Source: Leptodesmis sichuanensis A121
GTDB lineage: Bacteria > Cyanobacteriota > Cyanobacteriia > Leptolyngbyales > Leptolyngbyaceae
Length of the DNA: 64,000 nt
Direction: 5' to 3'
NCBI RefSeq assembly: GCF_021379005.1
Contig: NZ_CP075171.1
Location: 2,852,001 to 2,916,000 of the forward strand
This document shows positions 47,944 to 56,393 of this stretch, in pieces; the stretch's first letter is position 1, and every line of letters starts with the position of its first letter. The translations under genes were made by a program, and so were the position numbers. Under the pieces are notes generated by a model. The model was not told where the DNA came from and made no database searches. It worked only from the letters and a program-made list of their open reading frames with translations.

Positions 47944-49251
47944 TTAAGCGGACTGTTTGGCAGTCTTTTTGGGTTTGGTAAAGCGTTTTTTAACGGTTGG
48001 ATAGCGCAGGCGACGCGAACGGGGTCGCCCTGGAGTCCAACCAGGAGACTTTCCGCGTGGTTTGGGATTGGGAGCGGGTGAGCCAATCACGACTAAAACT
48101 TGTGCAAAGGCGTTGGCAACCCGACCGGGTGAGAGGTCAGTCTGTGATTTCTGCCAGGGCAAAGGAGCGTCTTGAATCTCGGGTCGGGCCAGCCAAAGTT
48201 GCCAGGTAAGCAACGGCATCAAGTCACTCCAACGCTCCGATTGTTCAGGCGTTGAGAGTTGAGGCAAGGTCCAGTGCAAGCGTTGTTTGGCGAAGCGGTA
48301 CCAGTGGTCAATCGCAAAGCGCCGCAAATAGTCCTGCCACAGAGTGTTTAATGACGGCGATTCGAGTCCAATCCAAATCAGCCATAAAGGTTTGGCAGGG
48401 GTCGGGGAGGTCGAATCGAGGCGTTCGACTTGAATTAATGACACCGGGTGCGTCGCTGCCTGCTTGAGATGTAAGGTGTGCCACATTCGTAACCGCAGTC
48501 GTCCTAACCTGGCATCTTCGACCTCGATTTCCTCATCCGTTTGCCAGTAGGTACTCACATCGTTGAGTTTAAACTTATCACCATGCACGCGAGGTCGTCC
48601 AGTGCCAGAGTAGGCAGGCGGGGAACCATATAACACGCGATTCGAGCGCAAGCGAATCAGTTTGTCGCAAGCAATGTCGGCAGTTTGCTTGAGGAACGGG
48701 GCACAGCCATACTCGGCATCCCATAGTGCCAACGGACGAGACGACAGTTTTTGGCAAACTTGGCGCAATTGCTTGACCGCCTTCTCAATCGGGCTTTCGG
48801 CACTGCTGATGCGCTCATGCAGCAAGGGCAATGCCCAACTTCCCTGCGGCTCTGGAATCCAGGCAAGCGTACTGTAGCCTTGTCCCAGCGTCACAGGCTT
48901 GGCTCCACTTATTGGGGCTGCCTGGTGCTCAAAGGTTCGCTCTCGCAGGGTGTGTGCCTGTAATCGCGACCAAGCTGTATGGTCTCCGGCTAAAACCACA
49001 CGCCCTGCTTGAGGCATCTGCTCAACATAGATCCCCATCAGTTTTGCTCGCGGTGGTTGACTATCCTGCACTGCCTCGTACAAACTTGACCAACGACGAC
49101 GAAACACAGGCGAGAGCGAGAGTTCGGCAAATGAGGAGAGACTTCGACTGACCAAAACCGCATCCATCAGGTCAAACAGGGCATCTCTGCCATTGCCCAT
49201 CAAGCTGTAGGCTTTGTGTCGAAATTCCCGAAGCTTGTCAAAATTACTCAT
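47944..49251 (-). CDS. IS type B transposase (DDE superfamily, IS4/IS701-like)
   Basis: The 435-residue protein has the Asp in VVLAGDHTAWSRL (near residue 90), the Asp in ALWDAEYGCAPF (near 195) and a late acidic/aromatic region RFAIDHWYRFAKQRLHWTL (near 310), in the order expected of DDE transposases of the IS4 or IS701 type. The C-terminal 40 residues are Lys/Arg-rich (ending VKKRFTKPKKTAKQSA), which could bind DNA. The ATG at 49251 is preferred over a TTG two codons earlier. It is identical to the copy at 59629-60936. It is intact and probably active. Confidence 0.85.
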   Translation of the reverse strand: MSNFDKLREFRHKAYSLMGNGRDALFDLMDAVLVSRSLSSFAELSLSPVFRRRWSSLYEAVQDSQPPRAKLMGIYVEQMPQAGRVVLAGDHTAWSRLQAHTLRERTFEHQAAPISGAKPVTLGQGYSTLAWIPEPQGSWALPLLHERISSAESPIEKAVKQLRQVCQKLSSRPLALWDAEYGCAPFLKQTADIACDKLIRLRSNRVLYGSPPAYSGTGRPRVHGDKFKLNDVSTYWQTDEEIEVEDARLGRLRLRMWHTLHLKQAATHPVSLIQVERLDSTSPTPAKPLWLIWIGLESPSLNTLWQDYLRRFAIDHWYRFAKQRLHWTLPQLSTPEQSERWSDLMPLLTWQLWLARPEIQDAPLPWQKSQTDLSPGRVANAFAQVLVVIGSPAPNPKPRGKSPGWTPGRPRSRRLRYPTVKKRFTKPKKTAKQSA

Positions 49252-49283
49252 GGTCAAAGGATTTGCTAATGTCCTTGACCATT

Positions 49284-49313
49284 AAGCGGTCAGAATCACA
49301 CTTCTGACCGCTT
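49284..49313. terminator. Perfect hairpin between the transposase start and the IS type B right end
   Basis: AAGCGGTCAGAA (49284-49295) pairs with TTCTGACCGCTT (49302-49313) across a 6-base loop, followed by TTCTTC on the plus strand. It stands upstream of the transposase. A similar position in other IS elements blocks transcription entering from outside. The same hairpin is at 60969-60998 in copy 2. Confidence 0.55.
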
Positions 49314-49900
49314 TTCTTCACCCATTAGTCTAAACTCCAGTTATCAAGCCGAAGGCATTTCCATTGGTTCTGGTGCAATTGAATCAACGGTCAAACAAGT
49401 CGGGCGGCGCGTCAAGATATCGGGGGCGCAGTGGGAAAAGGGTAACGTACCACAGGTGCTGAAGCAACGCTGTGCTTACCTTAATGGGCAATTCTCAAAA
49501 TGAGTCTTACAAAACTGGGATGCACTCCCATCATCTCTATTCAGCAGCAGAATATCCTTATTTAGCCGCTTCAGTTGATAACTTAATTACAATCACAACC
49601 GATGTCCATGATCACTTCCATCAATTTATGGGTGGTTTTGACAAGCCTTGCACCATTGATGATTTCATCAAATTCGTGAAGCATTATCATCCTGAAAATA
49701 CAAAGCTGATTATTTGGCTACAGCAGCAGAAACAAATTTTAGGAAATCCTCAGCCATCACAAGCTCATGTTTTGTATTTGCCTGCTAGCAGAGTTAGTTA
49801 ATAGCAGACAATTTGACTTCTAAGCGACGGGGGGGCGCAAAATCGTAGGGCAGTTCCACAGCACACACTGTCATGGCAAAATAGGGACGCTTAAAATTCT

Positions 49901-49948
49901 AGAGAGCTTGATTCTAAACCGTTTCAAGCTCTCTTGCTTCTCTTTTTT
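49901..49948. terminator. Intrinsic terminator after the HNH gene
   Basis: AGAGAGCTTG (49901-49910) pairs with CAAGCTCTCT (49925-49934), followed by TGCTTCTCTTTTTT. It suits the plus-strand HNH gene and lies just beyond the end of convergent folE. Confidence 0.8.
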
Positions 49949-49971
49949 GGAGAACTCGTGAATTATTCAGG

Positions 49972-50679
49972 TTAGAAAGCGGGTTTGTGGCGGATGAGAT
50001 TGAGGAATTCTTCGCGAGTCCTTTGATCTTCCTGGAAGCAGCCCACCATCGCACTGGTCACGGTCCAGGAGCCGGGCTTCTGGACACCGCGCATTACCAT
50101 GCACATGTGAGAGGCTTCCATTACAACAGCCACACCCTGCGGTTCCAGAATGGATTGGATGGCTTCCGCCACTTGCCGGGTCAGACGCTCTTGCACCTGC
50201 AAACGACGAGCATACATTTCCACAATGCGGGCCAGCTTACTCAATCCCACAACTTTTTGGTTGGGAATGTAAGCGACGTGAATTTTCCCCATGAACGGTA
50301 ACATATGGTGTTCACACAGGCTGAAGACATCAATGTCGCGCACCAACACCATTTCGTTGTGTCCTTCATCGAAGATGGCTCCGTTGACAATCTCTTCCAG
50401 GGATTGATAATAGCCGTTGGTCAAGAAGCGCATGGCTTCCGCTACTCGTTTGGGAGTTTTTAACAAACCTTCCCGTTCGGGATCTTCGCCCACCCCCAGG
50501 AGAATGTCTCTGACTGCCGCTTCCATTTGATCTTGTTGTTCATCGGAAGGTCTGCGGAGTTGGGGCTCCAGGGTTCCATGCAGAGTGTTGCGATCGGGGC
50601 GCGGTTGCAGAGCCTTGGCATTTTCGTTAGCCGACCGTTTGGAACCGTTGTTAGCACCGTTTGAAGTTGCAATAGTCAT
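49972..50679 (-). CDS. folE: GTP cyclohydrolase I
   Basis: The 235-residue enzyme converts GTP to dihydroneopterin triphosphate, first step of folate and pterin synthesis. The zinc ligands and active site are in [20 protein letters not shown] and in [10 protein letters not shown], and [20 protein letters not shown] is conserved. The first 45 residues are a poorly conserved leader rich in Asn and Ala. It is the last gene of the minus-strand block that also holds the alkane genes. Confidence 0.97.
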   Translation of the reverse strand: MTIATSNGANNGSKRSANENAKALQPRPDRNTLHGTLEPQLRRPSDEQQDQMEAAVRDILLGVGEDPEREGLLKTPKRVAEAMRFLTNGYYQSLEEIVNGAIFDEGHNEMVLVRDIDVFSLCEHHMLPFMGKIHVAYIPNQKVVGLSKLARIVEMYARRLQVQERLTRQVAEAIQSILEPQGVAVVMEASHMCMVMRGVQKPGSWTVTSAMVGCFQEDQRTREEFLNLIRHKPAF

Positions 50680-50778
50680 AGTGAATCGAGATTAGATGAG
50701 ATAGGAGTGGACAAAATCAACACAGACGCATGGCTCCGATCGCAGTTCGCCAGTGAACCCGCGAGCGTGAGCCAAACC

Positions 50779-51504
50779 TTAGAACGTTCCAGCATTGGGC
50801 ATCAGAATTAAATCCTCAATCACCGCCTGTTCTGGCAGGAGGGCGGCCTGCAGGATAAATTGAGCAACCACTTCTGGAGTCAACATTTGGGAACGATCAA
50901 AATCAGCGCTGACCGTTTCGGTATCCCAGATGGAGGTATTGACTGAACCGGGAGAAATGCTAGTCACCCGAATTCCGTGCGCTCGCTCTTCAGCCGCCAG
51001 CGTTTTAGAGAGAGCCGCCAGACCAAATTTGCTGACACAGTAAGCACCCCAACCGGGAAATGTTTGATGGGCTGCGATCGAGGTGACGTTGATGATCGTT
51101 CCCTGGCGACGCTGCCGCATACTGGGTAGTACACCTTGAATACACTGAAAAACGCTGGTCAGATTCAAATCAATCACCCGCTGCCAGTCCGTCAGGGAGG
51201 TATCGAACAAGTCTTTGGTGTAACCCATTCCCGCGTTATTCACCAGAATGTTGATGAAACCAGAGTCTTCGACGATCTGGCTAATCCCTTCCTTGACCCG
51301 ATGCACTTCAGATAAATCCATCGGATAAACCTGAACCTTGACCCCGTAAGCCGCTGCTGCATCCGCAACAGCCTCCAGTTTAGATTGATTTCTACTGACC
51401 AGAGCCAGATTAATTCCTTGTTGGGCAAAAGCGATCGCAGTGGATTTGCCAATTCCACTACTTGCTCCTGTCACCAAAGCTCTGCATTCGAGTTGAGCCG
51501 TCAT
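50779..51504 (-). CDS. Short-chain dehydrogenase/reductase
   Basis: The 241-residue SDR has the NAD(P) motif VTGASSGIGKSTA (near residue 10), NNAGMG (near 88), the catalytic Ser in INVTSIAAH and the catalytic Tyr/Lys in WGAYCVSKFGLAAL. It ends IEDLILMPNAGTF. The substrate is unknown. It sits 99 bases upstream of folE and downstream of accA; the same order beside the alkane genes is known, as I recall, in Synechococcus elongatus. Confidence 0.92.
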   Translation of the reverse strand: MTAQLECRALVTGASSGIGKSTAIAFAQQGINLALVSRNQSKLEAVADAAAAYGVKVQVYPMDLSEVHRVKEGISQIVEDSGFINILVNNAGMGYTKDLFDTSLTDWQRVIDLNLTSVFQCIQGVLPSMRQRRQGTIINVTSIAAHQTFPGWGAYCVSKFGLAALSKTLAAEERAHGIRVTSISPGSVNTSIWDTETVSADFDRSQMLTPEVVAQFILQAALLPEQAVIEDLILMPNAGTF

Positions 51505-51838
51505 GAAACCTGAAGATCCTCATCGATCAGTGCGCCAGACGCTTTGTTACAAAGAGTAACAGTTTCTCAGCTTTAAGCTAGAGTAGCAGACAAGGGTTGG
51601 CCACATATTAACGGAAGATTAAACCTGGAAGGACATCATCAACAATCGCTCAACTCAACAGCAGCAACTTTCGATGGACAAATAAGTAAACTGAGAAACC
51701 GAGTGGAATAGTTGATGATAATCAGGATGCCAAATTGTTAACTAATGTAACTAAAACGATTATATCACTCAGAATTGCTAGTTGTAGAGAAATTTGACAG
51801 AAAATGACGCGAGGCGAATGGCTCACTCGCAGGTTTAG
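51505..51838. other. Intergenic region between the SDR and accA genes
   Basis: The 334-base gap between two minus-strand genes probably holds a separate promoter for the SDR-folE pair. No gene or strong structure seen. Confidence 0.5.
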
Positions 51839-52831
51839 TTACAAGTGAGTAGATATGGCTCCTTCGGCGAACATACCCATTGCCCGGAACTTTTGATAGC
51901 GCAAGTCTTGCCGTTGTTGACTGGTAAGGCGGCTGACTTCCTCCAGATGTTTAGCCAGGGCCGCTTTCAAGATTTCCGTTGCCTTGAGCGGATCGGCATG
52001 GGCACCCCCGATCGGCTCCGGTAAAATCTCGTCAATCAATCCCAGATTCTTTAAATCTGTAGCCGTAATCTTAAGTGCTTCAGCAGCCTGGGGTGCTTTT
52101 GCTGCATCTCGCCACAGAATGGCCGCACAGGCTTCTGGGGGAGCTACGCTGTATACCGCATGTTCAAACATCAGCAGGCGATCGCCCACCCCAATCCCTA
52201 ACGCACCACCGGATCCGCCTTCCCCAATCACGGTACAGATAATCGGCACCTCAAAGCGGAACATTTCCCGCAGGTTGAAGGCGATCGCTTCCCCCTGACC
52301 AAATTGTTCGGCTTCTAACCCCGGCCATGCCGCAGGGGTATCAATAAAGGTGAGGATCGGCATCCCAAAGCGATCGGCGTGTTCCATCAACCGAATGGCC
52401 TTGCGATAGCCACCGGGAGAGGCCATACCAAAGTTGCGGGTAATGTTGTCCTTAGTATCCCGACCTTTTTGGTGGCCCAGCATCACCACCGGGCGACCAG
52501 CAAACCGGGCCACGCCTCCCACCATTGCGGGATCGTCAAAGCCGCCGCGATCGCCGTGTAATTCCAGCCACTCATCGCTGATGGCTTGAATATAGTCCAG
52601 CGTACTGGGACGACGGGGATGACGGGCCACCTGCAGTCGCTGCAATGGCGACAGCCCACTGAAAATTTCCTGACGTAACTGCTCGGCTTTCAACTCTAAC
52701 TCACGGATTTGCTCCGACACATCAACATCGTTTTCCTCCGCAAGCTCACAAATCTGTACAATTCTAGCCTCTAACTCCGCTAAAGGCTTCTCAAAGTCCA
52801 GCAGGATCGGTTTGCGTTCAGTCGTAGCCAT
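51839..52831 (-). CDS. accA: Acetyl-CoA carboxylase carboxyltransferase subunit alpha
   Basis: The 330-residue subunit acts with AccD to transfer the carboxyl group from biotin to acetyl-CoA, producing malonyl-CoA for fatty acid synthesis. The fold features are [37 protein letters not shown], the crotonase-like oxyanion segments [18 protein letters not shown] and [19 protein letters not shown]. The length is normal. It lies 48 bases downstream of aar, probably in one transcript, linking fatty-acid supply to alkane synthesis. Confidence 0.97.
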   Translation of the reverse strand: MATTERKPILLDFEKPLAELEARIVQICELAEENDVDVSEQIRELELKAEQLRQEIFSGLSPLQRLQVARHPRRPSTLDYIQAISDEWLELHGDRGGFDDPAMVGGVARFAGRPVVMLGHQKGRDTKDNITRNFGMASPGGYRKAIRLMEHADRFGMPILTFIDTPAAWPGLEAEQFGQGEAIAFNLREMFRFEVPIICTVIGEGGSGGALGIGVGDRLLMFEHAVYSVAPPEACAAILWRDAAKAPQAAEALKITATDLKNLGLIDEILPEPIGGAHADPLKATEILKAALAKHLEEVSRLTSQQRQDLRYQKFRAMGMFAEGAISTHL

Positions 52832-52879
52832 AGCTCAAAGTGTGAAGTAGGGGATGGAAACAGGAGGACAACCATTGCA

Positions 52880-53899
52880 TCACACTAACAGGGGTCTAAA
52901 TCCATGTTTGAGCGAGACACGTCCGATTTCATCCATTTTCTCCACTGTAATCCGATTGCGTCCCCAGGAAAAGTTAGTATACCAGCGTTCAAACTCCAGC
53001 AGCATGGATTCAGCAAAACAGGCGAACAAATGGCGAGCAGGGCTGTCCATGTTGACAATGCTCATAATCTTCCACTCAATGTCCAGGGAGTGTTCCACAA
53101 TGCCGCCTTTGAGCACATGCACTCCCGATCGCTGAATTTGCGTGGACAAATTTTTGGGATAACCGCCATCGATTAAGAGACAGGTCGGCTTGAGAACCAG
53201 CGGGTCGATTTCCATGCCTTTGGGCATACTGGCCACCCAAACCACGATATCCGCCTGTGGCAGGGCTTCATTTAGATCCATGATTTTGCCCCGTCCCAGT
53301 TCGGCCTGCAGATCCTGTAACCGCTCCTGGTTACGGGCAATCAGCAGCAGGTCAGCCACGTCCGTGCGGGAATTCAGCCAGCGACAGACAGCACTGCCAA
53401 TATCTCCGGTTGCTCCACAAACGGCCACCGTTGCTTTGGACAATTCAATATTTAGCTTGGGAGCAGCTTGCTCCACCTGTTTGCAAATAATGTAAGCCGT
53501 GTGAGTATTGCCCGTGGTGAATCGTTCAAATTCCAGCTTGACGTTACGAATTTGCTGAATCTGCTGCAGGTTGAAATTCTCAAAAATAATGGAAGAAAAC
53601 CCTCCCAGAGCCGTGATGTTAATCCCATGTTTTTGGGCGTGGGCCATCGCGTTCACGACTTTGCGGGTAGCGGCCTTAATTCGTCGAGTAGCTAACATTT
53701 CGGGCAAAAAGCAGGACTCTACATATTTTCCCTGGATCTTTTGCCCCGTGACGCTGGTGACTGTGATGTCGTCCACAATTTGCGGTGGAGCGCTACACCA
53801 GAAATCCAATCCCTGATCGGCGTACTCCGGGTAGCCTAATTCTTTTGCAACGGATTGTGCATGTTCCAGACTGGTAAGATGACCGATAAGACCAAACAT
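52880..53899 (-). CDS. aar: Long-chain acyl-ACP reductase
   Basis: The 339-residue enzyme reduces fatty acyl-ACP to fatty aldehyde with NADPH. It starts [18 protein letters not shown], has the nucleotide-binding loop [18 protein letters not shown], and carries the catalytic Cys in the region typical of the family, such as YIICKQVEQ and [18 protein letters not shown]. The length fits. The product feeds ado, encoded 254 bases upstream on the same strand. Confidence 0.97.
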   Translation of the reverse strand: MFGLIGHLTSLEHAQSVAKELGYPEYADQGLDFWCSAPPQIVDDITVTSVTGQKIQGKYVESCFLPEMLATRRIKAATRKVVNAMAHAQKHGINITALGGFSSIIFENFNLQQIQQIRNVKLEFERFTTGNTHTAYIICKQVEQAAPKLNIELSKATVAVCGATGDIGSAVCRWLNSRTDVADLLLIARNQERLQDLQAELGRGKIMDLNEALPQADIVVWVASMPKGMEIDPLVLKPTCLLIDGGYPKNLSTQIQRSGVHVLKGGIVEHSLDIEWKIMSIVNMDSPARHLFACFAESMLLEFERWYTNFSWGRNRITVEKMDEIGRVSLKHGFRPLLV

Positions 53900-54113
53900 T
53901 GATTGTGTTGAAAGCTATTGAGTTAAGAGTAAAACTGAAGAATTAAACTGTGTCCAAGTCCAGAACCGTAGCTTCTCTTAGTCAGGAAACTCCAGTTTTC
54001 TAATTGAACCTGGTTAATCAGGACGGTAATCGACAAGGCGTGCTGAACTTACACACTCTGCAATACCATGCCTGACTCTAGGTAGTCCCTTAGAGGAGTC
54101 ACAGAACGACTTA

Positions 54114-54139
54114 GGGGAGAGGACGTACTCCATCTCCCC
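54114..54139. terminator. Weak hairpin after ado
   Basis: GGGGAGA (54114-54120) and TCTCCCC (54133-54139) can pair just after the stop of ado, without a T-run. It may attenuate transcription into aar. Confidence 0.3.
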
Positions 54140-54153
54140 CAAAGAATTGAGAT

Positions 54154-54849
54154 CTAGGCTGCTGCCAGACCCATCGCGGAGAGCCGCATCACATCCCGGT
54201 TGCTAAAACCAATATTGCTCAGGGCTTCGCCATACTGGATCATAAAGTCCTCTACTAGAGCTTCTTTCTCCATCCCCAGAATGCGGGCATCGGCTTCCAC
54301 CTGATTCAGCATTTGCCAGACGATCGGTAGATTTTGCCGATTGGCCGCTTCCAATTCAGCTTTAGCCGCTTCAAAATTAGCCTTCAGCCATGCTTCGCCA
54401 AAGTTGAGATGGCTGTACTCGTCTTTCACCACGCCTTCGGTGATCTTCCGCGCAAAGTCGTCAGCCACGGGGATGTAAATGTTGTAGGCGGCGATCGCAA
54501 AACATTCAATGATCAACGCCTGAATCAGCAGGCAAGTGACAATCTTGCCCTCGGCGGCGGCAGTTTGAAAATTCTGGTGCAGTTGGGAGAAGAATTGGCG
54601 AGCAAACTCCAGGTCTGGAGTGACTTGCAAGTTCCGTCCGCAAGCTTCAAAGCCCTTCTTGTGGCGACTTTCCATCTTCGCCAGACTAACCAGTTGCTCC
54701 TTACTATCCGGGAGTAAGTCTGCTAGCCTCACATAGTTTTCATGGGCTTCCTGTTCGCCTTCAATGACAATAGCATTGATCCGGCTGTAAGCGTCTCGAT
54801 AGACTTCGCTATGAAAATCGATTGCTGCACTAGCCTCAAGCTGCGGCAT
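54154..54849 (-). CDS. ado: Aldehyde deformylating oxygenase
   Basis: The 231-residue di-iron enzyme converts fatty aldehyde to alkane plus formate. The di-iron ligands lie in [49 protein letters not shown] and [16 protein letters not shown]. The ATG at 54849 (MPQLEAS) is chosen since cyanobacterial homologues begin MPQLE and the GAGGAG is 11 bases before it; an ATG 9 bases upstream is too close to that element. Together with aar it makes the C15/C17 hydrocarbons that support membranes in cyanobacteria. Confidence 0.97.
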   Translation of the reverse strand: MPQLEASAAIDFHSEVYRDAYSRINAIVIEGEQEAHENYVRLADLLPDSKEQLVSLAKMESRHKKGFEACGRNLQVTPDLEFARQFFSQLHQNFQTAAAEGKIVTCLLIQALIIECFAIAAYNIYIPVADDFARKITEGVVKDEYSHLNFGEAWLKANFEAAKAELEAANRQNLPIVWQMLNQVEADARILGMEKEALVEDFMIQYGEALSNIGFSNRDVMRLSAMGLAAA

Positions 54850-55529
54850 AAAACTCATCTCTCCTCAAGAATGCAGCCGATCGGGAATCGGCATTAGAAC
54901 AGACAGGACTGGAAAGGGAAAAGTAACAGATAACTTTACATATCCACTTGTATCACTTTACCGCTTTCCTGCAGGAAATCGACGGAGATTCCCAGATTTC
55001 GCAAGTACAGTCCTGAATTTCTCCAAAAAGCTGCTATAGCTGGTCTTTTCAGTTGCTGAGATGGCAGGACAGTGGTGATCGAGAGATCGCCGAAAGTCAC
55101 TGCCAACTAGAATTCATACCGACTTCTACTAGCAGTATTGATTTTAGAAATGGTTAAGATAAGTTTTGGTAATGATTGCATCTACCAAAAACACAGTCGA
55201 TCGCTGATGAGAAAAATATTCTGCCAGAACTGAGTATTGCTTTCTTGACTCGCAGATAGCTCAACTTCCAGGTACTCATCCAGGTGGCTTCACCAAACTG
55301 CTCTCAGAGATCTCCGACAAAATATCGATCGATAGTGTTTCAGCGCAGCCGCTTCCAAAATGCCCATGACACCAAACGACACCACCAGCAGGATGCCCGG
55401 AGCCAGGACTTTGCCCCACCCCTACAGGCTACAGGTCATGGACCTGTCAGCCCCAGGCAAGGGTGGTATCGGGATCAGTTTGAAATTACAATAAGGCTAC
55501 TCTAACGGGCGATCTCAGGGGAACAAGCT
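54850..55529. other. Divergent intergenic region between ado and the Uma2 gene
   Basis: About 680 bases. A 14-bp palindrome TTTCCTGCAGGAAA lies at 54965-54978, about 115 bases upstream of ado, and CAGGTC-ATG-GACCTG lies near 55433-55447. On the minus strand a short hydrophobic frame (VLAPGILLVVSFGVMGIL) exists near 55340-55420 but has no start or known relatives. Confidence 0.45.
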
Positions 55530-56228
55530 ATGGTTCAAACACCGATCGAACCCCAAGTTTTATATCCCGACTCGGACGGTAAACCGATGGCTGACAACAC
55601 GGTGCAATATCGCTGGATTGTCCGGTTGGTTGCCAATCTCAAACATTTATTTAAGGGCCAAACCGTTTTTGTGGCAGGGGATTTGCTCTGGTATCCACTA
55701 CAGGTTACGGTGCCCCCTGCTCCGGCTCAAGCTCCCGATGTGATGGTGGTTCTAGGTCGTCCTGACGGCGATCGGGGTAGTTATAAGCAATGGGAAGAAG
55801 ACAATATTCCTCCCCAGGTAGTGTTTGAAATTTTGTCACCCACCAATAGCGCTAGAGAGATGCTCCACAAACAGTCGTTCTACCAGGAGCATGGCGTTTT
55901 AGAGATGTTTTTCTATGACCCAGATTCCTACGATTTCTGGGGATTGGTGCGACCCGATCGGAACCATGATTTCGTCCCGGTTACCGCCCTGAATTTTCCC
56001 TGGACTTCGCCGACGCTGGGAATCCGGTTTGAGATGTTTGCGGATGGTTTAGCAGTCTTTTATCCCAGTGGGGAGCCATTTAAAGATCCTGATGTCATCT
56101 TTGCGGAACGGGATCAGGCGCAACAAGAGCGCGATCGGGTGCAACAAGAGCGCGACCGGGTGCAACAAGAGCGCGATCGGGCGTTTGCCAAACTCCGAGA
56201 ATTGGGCATCGACCCAACCCAGTTATGA
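55530..56228 (+). CDS. Uma2-family (DUF820) putative nuclease with heptad tail
   Basis: The 232-residue protein has the PD-(D/E)XK-like core of Uma2: APDVMVVLGRPDGDRG, then PQVVFEILSPTNSAREML and KQSFYQEHGVLEMFFYDPD. The family is strongly expanded in cyanobacteria and function is unproven. The C-terminal 45 residues hold three copies of RDRVQQE-type heptads (coiled coil), each coded by a 21-bp unit that contains a HIP1-like sequence, before LRELGIDPTQL. It probably oligomerises through this tail. Confidence 0.88.
   Translation: MVQTPIEPQVLYPDSDGKPMADNTVQYRWIVRLVANLKHLFKGQTVFVAGDLLWYPLQVTVPPAPAQAPDVMVVLGRPDGDRGSYKQWEEDNIPPQVVFEILSPTNSAREMLHKQSFYQEHGVLEMFFYDPDSYDFWGLVRPDRNHDFVPVTALNFPWTSPTLGIRFEMFADGLAVFYPSGEPFKDPDVIFAERDQAQQERDRVQQERDRVQQERDRAFAKLRELGIDPTQL
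56113..56178 (+). repeat. Three 21-bp units in the Uma2 gene, HIP1-like
   Basis: The unit CAACAAGAGCGCGATCGGGTG and near copies follow one another at 21-bp spacing. Each contains a GCGATCG or GCGACCG core. Confidence 0.8.
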
Positions 56229-56393
56229 CCTGAGGAAGTGGCCAATCTTAACCTTTTGAGTGAGCGATCGCGGCTGCCATTGCATTGTCGATGAGTTTGT
56301 GCTGGGCAAATTTTCTGTCTGGTGCAGTCTGCAACAGCCTTCACATTAAGACTTTATAATGGAAAACCGGATCTTAACTGAGACACAATACCC

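Larger units (their letters stand above)
47860..49340 (-). mobile_element. Insertion sequence type B, copy 1, nested in ISKra4-like copy 2
   Basis: The 1481-bp element has 16-bp terminal repeats CTGAAGTTTAGACTAA and CTGGAGTTTAGACTAA (one mismatch). The 6-bp duplication TTATCA flanks it at 47854-47859 and 49341-49346. It carries one transposase gene and two internal hairpins. It has the same length and predicted transposase as the copy at 59545-61025. Confidence 0.95.
47189..49503 (+). pseudogene. ISKra4-like transposase catalytic ORF, split by IS type B
   Basis: The 275-residue frame runs from a TTG at 47189 to 47859 and continues at 49347 to a stop at 49503. The DDE-type residues are the Asp in MSVDGGKVRL, the Asp in CLGDGHDGIWN and the Glu in SGAIESTVKQVGRR; the last lies beyond the insertion. 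The ORF was intact before the second IS jumped in, with no frameshifts, unlike copy 1. Confidence 0.8.
46859..49527 (+). mobile_element. Insertion sequence type A (ISKra4-like), copy 2, interrupted by IS type B
   Basis: The ends match copy 1: GAGTGCATCCCA at 46859 and TGGGATGCACTC ending at 49527. An exact 8-bp duplication CCATCATC flanks it at 46851-46858 and 49528-49535. Without the nested IS and its duplication it is 1182 bp, two bases longer than copy 1, because it retains the C and G that copy 1 has lost. Confidence 0.93.
46102..49801 (+). pseudogene. HNH-type nuclease gene split by nested insertion sequences
   Basis: The frame starts at the ATG at 46102 and is cut at 46858 by an IS; it resumes at 49536 and stops at 49801. 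Joining across one copy of the 8-bp duplication gives about 340 residues in frame. Residues about 1-75 and about 115-185 look like two related domains (REYTSSGAYAIAEYL and RFYSLSGVEKLSQVMA). The C-terminal part, about 225-300, reads CQVTLQ, FAAHHLYSAAEYPYL, DNLITITTDVHDHFHQFMGG, which is the order (His pair, Asn, His) of an HNH nuclease. The IS falls immediately after the His pair, so the current ORF (ending FAAHHRVHPTF) lacks the rest of the active site. The substrate is unknown. Confidence 0.7.

Noticed and set aside
55340-55420. Hydrophobic minus-strand frame upstream of the Uma2 gene
   Set aside because: Closed by a stop on the upstream side, no sensible start, no family recognised. Could be a remnant but the evidence is too thin.
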